This document shows positions 7,594 to 13,211 of a stretch of 13,211 nt of DNA, one piece after another. The stretch is from Candidatus Omnitrophota bacterium. Its GTDB lineage: Bacteria > Omnitrophota > Gorgyraeia > B26-G9. Position 1 is the stretch's first letter; each line of letters begins with the position of its first letter. Below the pieces are notes generated by a model. The model ran no database searches, was not told the origin of the DNA, and saw only the letters and a program-made list of their open reading frames with translations. The translations under genes were made by a program, and so were the position numbers. Location: NCBI GenBank assembly GCA_030630245.1, contig DAOVNL010000005.1, forward strand, positions 1-13,211, given 5' to 3'.

Positions 7594-7635
7594 TTTTTAC
7601 TTTTTACTTTTTACTTTTTACTTCTAACTTCATCC
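7594..7635. repeat. Tandem heptanucleotide array, TTTTTAC x4 plus two degenerate copies
   Basis: Four perfect copies of TTTTTAC (7594-7621) are followed in phase by TTCTAAC and TTCATCC. The array lies between two ATCCTGCA copies (7584-7591 and 7632-7639), just after the HD-GYP regulator stop in transcription order. Perfect short tandem units of this kind can slip during replication, so copy number may vary between strains. Confidence 0.85.
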
Positions 7636-7639
7636 TGCA

Positions 7640-8629
7640 TTATGCTGCCGGCGACTCACTACTGTTATCCGCGGTTTTGTCCATACCCATACGTTTTAAT
7701 ACGCGCAAAAAAGCATCAACAATATTAGGATCAAACTGCCTGCCCTTGAATCTTTTAAGTTCCTCGATAGCGATTAAAGCAGGCAAGGCCTTACGATAAG
7801 GACGGTCTGATGTCATCGCCTGATAGGCATCGGCAACAGAGAGAATTCTTGCTCCCAGCGGAATATCATCCCCTTTTAATCCCTCCGGATACCCCTGTCC
7901 GTCAATACGCTCATGATGATGATAAATAAGCGGAATTTTATCTGCCAGGCAATTTACCGGCTCAAGAATTTTTTTACCGATCACCGGATGCTTTTTGATC
8001 TCGGCATATTCCTCTTCCGTAAGCCTTCCCGGTTTAAGCAATATAGCATCCGTGATTCCGATTTTACCGATATCGTGCAGAATACCCGCGTCGCGGATAA
8101 TATCGATTTCTTTAAAACTGAGCCCCATTTCTCTCGCGATATCAACAGCATATTCAGTGACCTGCCGTGAATGGCCGTGTGTATAATGATCACGCGCGTC
8201 TAAAGCTAAAGCTAACACTTTTATAGTATCGAATAACTGCAGGTTATCCGCCTGCAATCGCTGTTTGTCAACAATCTTGCGCATGGTCGTAACAATGTCT
8301 GAGGGATCAAACGGCTTACTCATATAGTCATGTGCTCCATGCTGCAGAGACTTCATCGCAGTATCTATATCAGTAAAACCGGCACTGGTAATTATATAGG
8401 CGTATTTGTTCTCTTCCTTTATATCATCGATCATCTCCTGACACCCAACATCCGGCAATTTCACATCGGCAATAATAATATTATACTGCTGAGTCTTTAT
8501 GTGCCGCCTTGCCTCAGACCAGTTTTTCGCCTTAGTTACCTGATATCCTTCATTGCTAAATACCTCGCTGAAAGAATCTAAGACTCCCTGCTCATCATCG
8601 ACTACCAAAATATATGTGCTATCCTTCAT
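7640..8629 (-). CDS. Response regulator with REC and HD-GYP domains (predicted c-di-GMP phosphodiesterase)
   Basis: Cytoplasmic two-component output protein predicted to hydrolyse cyclic di-GMP. With the chosen start it has 329 residues. REC covers about 1-120: acidic D11-D12, phospho-acceptor D55 in IIADVKLPD, TSAG near 81-84 and K105 (SKPF). HD-GYP covers about 130-310: HGHSRQV, AGILHDIGKIG with the HD pair H185-D186, KKHPVIGKKIL, HHHERIDGQGYP with GYP at 246-248, and RILSVADAYQAMTSDRPYR. Metal and GYP signatures are complete. The start is ATG 8629, where REC begins and AGGAG sits 6 bases upstream; a TTG at 8677 would add 16 unlikely residues. It lies 69 bases after ftsA ends, the place where ftsZ usually sits. 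No cognate kinase is adjacent; the two kinases farther down are candidates. Confidence 0.94.
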   Translation of the reverse strand: MKDSTYILVVDDEQGVLDSFSEVFSNEGYQVTKAKNWSEARRHIKTQQYNIIIADVKLPDVGCQEMIDDIKEENKYAYIITSAGFTDIDTAMKSLQHGAHDYMSKPFDPSDIVTTMRKIVDKQRLQADNLQLFDTIKVLALALDARDHYTHGHSRQVTEYAVDIAREMGLSFKEIDIIRDAGILHDIGKIGITDAILLKPGRLTEEEYAEIKKHPVIGKKILEPVNCLADKIPLIYHHHERIDGQGYPEGLKGDDIPLGARILSVADAYQAMTSDRPYRKALPALIAIEELKRFKGRQFDPNIVDAFLRVLKRMGMDKTADNSSESPAA

Positions 8630-8635
8630 CCTTAT

Positions 8636-8640
8636 CTCCT
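8636..8640 (-). promoter_or_regulatory. Ribosome binding site of the HD-GYP regulator
   Basis: AGGAG on the minus strand, 6 bases before the ATG at 8629. It fixes the start at that ATG rather than at the upstream in-frame TTG (8677). The 69-base gap to ftsA shows no convincing promoter or terminator. Confidence 0.8.
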
Positions 8641-8698
8641 CACTTAAGCGCACCATGAATAAAATTCTCCAATCCAATCAATGGTCAGCAAACTATTA

Positions 8699-9982
8699 TT
8701 AAAAATACTCTTCATATACTTCCCTGATCTTTGCCACTATTTTACTACGAATATTGCCCGTTGAGAACGTTTTTTTATTATCTATGTTTTTTTGCCGCAA
8801 CGCGTGCATGATTAAACCAATACCGGTTGAATAGAATATATTGCTTAGGCCGGATGAACTGCTTACAAAACCGCGCGTTATCCCCATGCTCACTTTTAAA
8901 CCAAGAATTTTCTCCAGCTTTTCAATTATCCCATCCATAAAAGACATGCCTCCGCAAATCACAACGCCGCACTTGACCCGGGAAATAATCCCGGCAAGCT
9001 CCAGATCCTTTTTAATAAGCAAAAGCTGTTCATTCAATTTTTTGTCAATGATGTCTTCCATCTGCTTTCGGGTTATGCTTTCATAATTAGACGCGTCTTT
9101 TTTAATAATGATCTTTTCCTCAGACGATGATTCATTACCGCTATAATTTGAGGACGCGTTCCTGTAGTGCAGTTTAAGTTCCTCTGCCTGAAGAAGGTCG
9201 ATACTTAATTTGCGGGCGATCTCTCTGGTTATATCATGGCCGCCCATTGGTATCACCCCTGTATACTGCAGATTCCCCTCTTTGAAAAAAAGTATATTCA
9301 CGCATCCGGCTCCCATTTCAAGCAGGATTACCCCTGCCTGCTTTTCCTGCTCGGTTAGCGTAGATAAACTGGTCGCGAATCCCGAATAAGCAACTCCCTC
9401 GACATCAAGTCCTGCCCGGTTAATCGCCTTGATCACATCCTTAACATATGAAGTTCCCCCGGTGATAATGTGCAGGTTTACTCCCAGGCGTGTACCGAAA
9501 ATTCCCAGCGGGTTTTTCATTCTTTTACAACCGTCGACAATAAATTCCTGAGCCAGCGCGTGCAGGACATCTCTATCAACCGAAGCAGACAAATATTTCG
9601 CCGAATCAATGGCCCGCTGTATATCCTTTCGGCTTATTTCAACTGGCCGGTTAGATAAATTCAACATGGCCTTGGTATTGTTTCCCAGAATATGCTCACC
9701 GCTTATTGTCGTAAAAACTGAGCTGATTCTGGTGGTTTTTCTCTTAGAATGTTTTGATCCCTGGAAAGAACGCGCTTTGTTTTCCGCTTTTTTAACCACC
9801 TCTTCAATACAGCCGGCTACTTCTCCCAGATCCGTAATAACCCCTCGTTCAAGGCCTCTTGTTTTAACCATTGAGGCGTTATGAATTTCGATACGCCCCT
9901 CGGCATCAATACTGCCTATACAAACAGTAGTCTTAGCGCTGCCGATATCCAGTCCGATTACTTTGTAATAATTTTTAGCCAT
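8699..9982 (-). CDS. ftsA: Cell division protein FtsA, with divergent phosphate-2 motif
   Basis: Actin-like ATPase that tethers FtsZ filaments to the inner membrane and recruits later divisome proteins. The 427 residues are in family range. Phosphate-1 is VIGLDIGSAKTTVCIG (8-23); SHS2/1C features include GLERGVITDL and ISGEHI; PMGGHDITREIA (245-256) is typical FtsA; the adenosine motif is VVICGGMSFMDGI (340-352). The C-terminal end IRSKIVAKIREVYEEYF is a charged amphipathic helix fitting the membrane-targeting sequence. Oddly, phosphate-2, usually D-x-GGGTTD, reads LEMGAGCVN (221-229): Glu for Asp and no Thr. A basic insertion (about 72-85) and a Ser/Asn-rich stretch (275-300) are also unusual. 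The start overlaps the ftsQ stop (TAATG). ftsZ does not follow. Confidence 0.94.
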   Translation of the reverse strand: MAKNYYKVIGLDIGSAKTTVCIGSIDAEGRIEIHNASMVKTRGLERGVITDLGEVAGCIEEVVKKAENKARSFQGSKHSKRKTTRISSVFTTISGEHILGNNTKAMLNLSNRPVEISRKDIQRAIDSAKYLSASVDRDVLHALAQEFIVDGCKRMKNPLGIFGTRLGVNLHIITGGTSYVKDVIKAINRAGLDVEGVAYSGFATSLSTLTEQEKQAGVILLEMGAGCVNILFFKEGNLQYTGVIPMGGHDITREIARKLSIDLLQAEELKLHYRNASSNYSGNESSSEEKIIIKKDASNYESITRKQMEDIIDKKLNEQLLLIKKDLELAGIISRVKCGVVICGGMSFMDGIIEKLEKILGLKVSMGITRGFVSSSSGLSNIFYSTGIGLIMHALRQKNIDNKKTFSTGNIRSKIVAKIREVYEEYF

Positions 9983-10815
9983 TATTTTTTCCCGAATACA
10001 AAATCCTTAAAACGTAAATCCACATAATATTCCTGCCTATAGTCTATGTCCATATTCTTTAGAATTCCGGCAAGGTTTTCAATCTTTTCCTTCCATTTCC
10101 GGTCGCCTATCCGGACTTCCAGTTTATCCTTAATATAAAACATCATGCTTCTCGGCTGGGTGACATCAATCTTAGTAACCTTATACTCTCGCGAGAACCC
10201 GCTCTCATCCAGCCACTTTAAAAAATCCAGGGCGTATTTTAGATTGGAATGAGCGTATGAGTGTCCTGTCTCTATCTCTGAACCGGCAAGATCACATCCG
10301 TAAATTACAGGCAGGTTTCTTCTTGGCCTTCGGCCGAGTTCACAGAGAATGTAACCATCTTTATTTACCGTAAAAAAATTCTCCGCGTAAGAGTTCTGCC
10401 GGCTGGGGCCAACAGCAATTTGGGCAACAGGCCTTCTACGCAATACCTCTACAACAAGTTTATTAGGCAGCACTCTTTTAACGATTGCTTTTTGAATATC
10501 GGAATGCTCATATTCTATATTGTCGGCGATATTTTCCAGATCTATCTTGAAAATATTAGGATTATCCTTTATGCGGGCCAAAGAATATTCCACAACATCA
10601 GGCTCCTGGTCAATAACCTCAATCTCCGTAACATTAAAATACTCTGAGGCAAGCAAAAAAGATTTCATGCCCATGCCAAGCATTACTACTGCGGCTATAC
10701 CAATAATGATCAAAAGAATCTGCCCCCAGCTTCTTTTAACGGCCTCCCGCGCTTCTTTTACACTGAATTTATAAATTTTCTTTTTCTTTCTTCTTTTTCT
10801 TTTCGGTTTAAACAC
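9982..10815 (-). CDS. ftsQ: Cell division protein FtsQ (DivIB family)
   Basis: Bitopic inner-membrane protein that links cytoplasmic and periplasmic divisome parts through FtsB/FtsL. It has 277 residues. The N-terminus is strongly basic (about 12 Lys/Arg in the first 14), then one membrane helix about 31-55 (ILLIIIGIAAVVMLGMGM), giving an N-in orientation. A POTRA domain spans about 58-128 (FNVTEIEVID ... KAIVKRVLPNKLVVEVLRRRP), followed by the FtsQ domain with FFTVNKDGYIL and the end YYVDLRFKDFVFGKK, matching the family VDLRY close. It starts with GTG at 10815, preceded by a full AGGAGG 6 bases away. The gap to ddl is 29 bases, and its stop overlaps the ftsA start. Confidence 0.94.
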   Translation of the reverse strand: MFKPKRKRRKKKKIYKFSVKEAREAVKRSWGQILLIIIGIAAVVMLGMGMKSFLLASEYFNVTEIEVIDQEPDVVEYSLARIKDNPNIFKIDLENIADNIEYEHSDIQKAIVKRVLPNKLVVEVLRRRPVAQIAVGPSRQNSYAENFFTVNKDGYILCELGRRPRRNLPVIYGCDLAGSEIETGHSYAHSNLKYALDFLKWLDESGFSREYKVTKIDVTQPRSMMFYIKDKLEVRIGDRKWKEKIENLAGILKNMDIDYRQEYYVDLRFKDFVFGKK

Positions 10816-10821
10816 CTCAAT

Positions 10822-10827
10822 CCTCCT
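10822..10827 (-). promoter_or_regulatory. Strong ribosome binding site of ftsQ
   Basis: A full AGGAGG on the minus strand, 6 bases before the GTG start of ftsQ. It is the strongest ribosome site in the cell-wall operon, where the other internal starts rely on overlap coupling. It settles the GTG start. Confidence 0.85.
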
Positions 10828-10844
10828 GATTATTAATATAATGT

Positions 10845-11780
10845 TTAAGAAGCAAATTCTTTAAATTCCAATTTAAGGGCCGAGACTATCATCATCCGGC
10901 AAAGCCGGGGAAAATCGATCCCGCAGGCTGCTGCCGCCTTTGGAAGCAGGCTTGTCGCCGTAAATCCGGGGATAGTATTTACCTCCAGAACAACCGGACG
11001 GTAATTTGAATCAAGCATCATGTCCACCCGGGAAAAACAGCGGCAGCCCAAGAGCTTATGTGCTTTCAACGCCGTCTCCTGAGCAAAGCGGGTTATATCT
11101 AAAGATAAATCAGCGGGCACGATATAATCACTCATCCCCGGGGTATATTTAGCCTGAAAATCATAAAATTTATTCTTTGGAACTATTTCGATCACAGGCA
11201 ATGGATTATCTTCAAGAATACCTACTGTTATTTCTCTGCCTTTAATATACTCCTCTATAATGATCTCCTCATCAAAAGCAAAGGCGCTCTTAAGAGCGTT
11301 AAATAAAGCCGCGGGGTTCTCGGCAATAGATAATCCTATGCTGGAACCCTCCTTCGCGGGTTTAACAACCAGAGGAAATTCCAAATTCAGCCCATGGCTT
11401 TTTAATGTTGTCTTATTAAATACTTTATATTCGGGAACAGGGATCTGATTTTGCTCAAAGATCTTTCGTGATGCTATTTTATCCATTGCCAAAACGCTGG
11501 CTCTAACGCCTGATCCTGTATACGGAATTTCAAACTCATCAAGGATCTCCTGCGCTCCCCCGTCTTCACCAAAACGTCCATGTAAAGCATTAAAGATACA
11601 GTCAACATTTACAGAACGCAATTTTTCGGTAAGCTCCTTGGCATCATCAAAATCAATAATAATAACCTGATAGCCAAGTGAGGACAAGGCCTTTTCTACA
11701 GCATCGCCTGACTTGAGAGACACCTGACGTTCGCTTGAAAATCCGCCCATTAAAATTCCGATTTTTTGCATGTTTTCCAT
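10845..11780 (-). CDS. ddl: D-alanine--D-alanine ligase
   Basis: ATP-grasp enzyme that joins two D-alanines for the peptidoglycan pentapeptide. 311 residues, typical of DdlB. Seen are GGFSSERQVSLKSG (12-25, with E17 matching the catalytic Glu), HGRFGEDGGAQ (67-77), IPYTGSGV, the ATP-site VVKPAKEGSSIG (138-149), EEYIKGREITVG, the omega-loop FYDFQAKYTPG (205-215) with K211-Y212, RVDMM (D253) and LEVNTIPGFT (E266, N268). The intact AKY in the loop points to a D-Ala-D-Ala ligase rather than a D-Ala-D-Lac type, so vancomycin-type resistance is not suggested. The ATG at 11780 overlaps the murB stop as TAATG; a second ATG three codons in is possible. Confidence 0.96.
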   Translation of the reverse strand: MENMQKIGILMGGFSSERQVSLKSGDAVEKALSSLGYQVIIIDFDDAKELTEKLRSVNVDCIFNALHGRFGEDGGAQEILDEFEIPYTGSGVRASVLAMDKIASRKIFEQNQIPVPEYKVFNKTTLKSHGLNLEFPLVVKPAKEGSSIGLSIAENPAALFNALKSAFAFDEEIIIEEYIKGREITVGILEDNPLPVIEIVPKNKFYDFQAKYTPGMSDYIVPADLSLDITRFAQETALKAHKLLGCRCFSRVDMMLDSNYRPVVLEVNTIPGFTATSLLPKAAAACGIDFPRLCRMMIVSALKLEFKEFAS

Positions 11781-12736
11781 TACCGTTTGTTCCAGATCTC
11801 CACTTCTGTTTCAAGTTTTATCCCGGAATCCTGCTTTACTTTCTCCCGCACAAGATCCATAAGCTCACGCACCTGTGAAAAAGTAGCATTACCTCTGTTT
11901 ACGATAAAATTCGCGTGAATATCAGAAACCCGCGCTTGCCCTATACAGCGGCCCTTAAGTTTTGAACGCTCGATCAACGCGCCGGCGCTAATATTTTCAC
12001 CCATAGGATTTTTAAAAACGCAGCCGGCGCTGCGCACGCGCATTTCCTGAGAAATCCGTCTTTTTTCAAGAAAACTTTTGATACGCTCAGCGACCTGCCC
12101 TTTCGCTTTGTTCTTTACTTTAAAATACGCTCCCACAACAATAATGCCTTTTAATTTTGACCCCCGGTATACAAACCCGGCATCATTTTTATTAAGCCTG
12201 AAAATTTTACCCCGCGCGTCCATTATTTCAAGTTCGATCAATGAATCGCTGATACTCAAATAAGGCGCGGCTGTAATTGCCGGCTGAAACGGGTTCCTGA
12301 TACCGGCATTCATTATCAATGCTCCGCCGGACGTACCCGGAATACCTGCTAAAAATTCAAAACCGGAAATTCCGTTTTTTATAGAAAAATTAAGAAGGTG
12401 CGGTAAACTTACTCCGCCGCGCATATAAAGTACGTCTTCCTTAACTGAAATTTCCTTAAAAAACAAACCGCTGAGTTTTATAACCGCAATTTCCAGGCGG
12501 CCGTTATTGATCAACAGATTCGTTCCGTTGCCTATAACGCGAAAAGGCATCTCAAAAGAATTCAGAAATTTAACCGCCAGCGCTAAATCAATATTGTTTT
12601 CCGGTTCAAGAAAAACGGCTGCCATGCCCCCGATCTTTATTGAAGTATAACCGCAAAGCGGTTTATTAACCTGGAAACTGCCTTTAAAAAAAGCTTTGAG
12701 CTGCCGGCTAATATCTATTTCTTTTAATGCTTTCAT
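11780..12736 (-). CDS. murB: UDP-N-acetylenolpyruvoylglucosamine reductase
   Basis: FAD-dependent NADPH enzyme that makes UDP-MurNAc in the cytoplasm. 318 residues. FAD-binding marks are TSIKIGG (31-37), VIGNGTNLLI (67-76), and FLAGIPGTSGGALIMNAG (128-145). The substrate/catalytic part has VYRGSKLKG (Y190, R191), SAGCVFKNP (236-244), GALIERSKLKG, HANFIVNRGNAT and the close KLETEVEIW with a conserved Glu (E311 likely). The proton donor position, Ser in E. coli, is Cys (C239), a known variant in many bacteria. The chain lacks the long extra loop of the E. coli type, fitting type II MurB. The start overlaps the murC stop by four bases (ATGA), and no strong ribosome site is seen, so coupling is likely. 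Confidence 0.96.
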   Translation of the reverse strand: MKALKEIDISRQLKAFFKGSFQVNKPLCGYTSIKIGGMAAVFLEPENNIDLALAVKFLNSFEMPFRVIGNGTNLLINNGRLEIAVIKLSGLFFKEISVKEDVLYMRGGVSLPHLLNFSIKNGISGFEFLAGIPGTSGGALIMNAGIRNPFQPAITAAPYLSISDSLIELEIMDARGKIFRLNKNDAGFVYRGSKLKGIIVVGAYFKVKNKAKGQVAERIKSFLEKRRISQEMRVRSAGCVFKNPMGENISAGALIERSKLKGRCIGQARVSDIHANFIVNRGNATFSQVRELMDLVREKVKQDSGIKLETEVEIWNKR

Positions 12737-13211
12737 TTGTCCGTTAAATTTTCCCGGCAGAGTAATTTCTGATTCAATTCCTCGGCCAGGATGCCGATAT
12801 CTCCCGCGCCTAACATCATTATCATGTCGCCGGCTTTGACTGTTTCAAGCAGATAGTCTTTTACTTTTTCCCGAGGCAGAAAACAAACACTTTTATGGCC
12901 GCTCTGTTTAACTTCCTCATATATCGCTTTTGCCCCTGCCCCCTTGATAGGTGTTTCATCCGCGGCATAAATATCTGTTATCACCACATGGTCAGCATTT
13001 GCAAAGCATCTGCCGAATTCTTTTTTCAGAAACTTAGTCCGGCTGTAGCGATGCGGCTGAAAAACCCCTATAACCCTTTTTTTCCACGCCAGCGCGGCCT
13101 CAAGCGTAGCTCTTATTTCCGTTGGATGATGCGCATAATCATCGACGATCATAATACCGCCGCGGCTGTTTTTTACCTGAAATCTGCGATCCGCTCCGGT
13201 AAATAAGGCCA
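12733..13211 (-). CDS. murC: UDP-N-acetylmuramate--L-alanine ligase, C-terminal part (cut by window edge)
   Basis: Adds the first amino acid, L-alanine, to UDP-MurNAc using ATP. Only the last 158 residues, the Mur ligase C-terminal domain, are inside the window. The visible chain begins ALFTGADRRFQVKNSRGGI and continues with MIVDDYAHHPTEI, the hallmark MurC stretch, then VIGVFQPHRYSRTKFL, DHVVITDIYAADETPI and MIMMLGAGDIG. These match the family order from the central-domain exit to the end. The reading frame is open from the right edge, so an internal Met at 13152 is not the start. It ends in an ATGA overlap with murB. Confidence 0.96.
   Translation of the reverse strand, partial: ALFTGADRRFQVKNSRGGIMIVDDYAHHPTEIRATLEAALAWKKRVIGVFQPHRYSRTKFLKKEFGRCFANADHVVITDIYAADETPIKGAGAKAIYEEVKQSGHKSVCFLPREKVKDYLLETVKAGDMIMMLGAGDIGILAEELNQKLLCRENLTDK

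Larger units (their letters stand above)
7414..7639. other. Repeat-rich spacer between pilT and the HD-GYP regulator
   Basis: The largest gap in the window (226 bases). It holds two separate 7-base repeat arrays and three copies of ATCCTGC (7541, 7584, 7632). I see no ORF with family resemblance, no tRNA and no clear rho-independent terminator. A promoter for pilT is expected here. The best minus-strand match by eye is TTGGTA-17-TAAATT inside the repeats, only 4 of 6 at each box, too weak to call. Confidence 0.7.

Noticed and set aside
7457..7635. CRISPR array or IS remnant
   Set aside because: The units are only 7 bases with no spacers, no cas genes, no transposase fragment and no target duplication.
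8630..8677. N-terminal extension of the HD-GYP regulator from a TTG at 8677
   Set aside because: The REC domain begins at the ATG at 8629, which has AGGAG 6 bases upstream; the extension would have no function and its ribosome site is poor.
10845..11780. D-Ala-D-Lac (Van-type) ligase
   Set aside because: The omega-loop keeps AKY (K211-Y212) and the rest fits ordinary Ddl in a cell-wall operon.

Overview
All genes in this window lie on the minus strand, so in transcription order it reads from high to low coordinates. There are 13 protein-coding genes (two cut by the window edges), almost no non-coding DNA, no RNA genes, no CRISPR array and no recognisable transposon. The mix suggests a Gram-negative-type, environmental and probably uncultured bacterium: a mur/ddl/ftsQA cell-wall and division cluster, a type IV pilus motor, several c-di-GMP response regulators, a c-type-heme sensor kinase and a B12-type radical SAM protein. 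The style, including heptanucleotide repeats between genes, fits Candidatus Omnitrophota or a neighbouring PVC/deltaproteobacterial-like lineage. That placement is inference from general resemblance and was not computed.

Region 1 (13211 to 8699) is a dcw-type operon: murC (3' part), murB, ddl, ftsQ, ftsA. Junctions are ATGA or TAATG overlaps, except a 29-base gap before ftsQ, which has its own strong ribosome site. The genes supply peptidoglycan precursor enzymes and the early divisome proteins. ftsZ, which normally follows ftsA, is not next in line.

Region 2 (8629 to 4914) holds a REC/HD-GYP response regulator (predicted c-di-GMP phosphodiesterase), a 226-base gap filled with 7-base repeat arrays, a PilT/PilU-family retraction ATPase, and an overlapping B12-type radical SAM protein of unknown substrate.

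Region 3 (4851 to 1) begins with the best promoter in the window. It drives a membrane histidine kinase with a periplasmic CxxCH heme motif, a second soluble histidine kinase with a related core, a REC-GAF-GGDEF response regulator (predicted diguanylate cyclase), then the housekeeping genes yggS and proC (cut by the left edge).

The most interesting reading is a redox-to-c-di-GMP circuit. A heme-bearing sensor kinase and a soluble partner kinase would feed a diguanylate cyclase. An HD-GYP regulator, the opposing enzyme activity, sits across the pilus motor gene, next to the division operon. Each domain call is well supported; the wiring between them is inferred from gene order alone.
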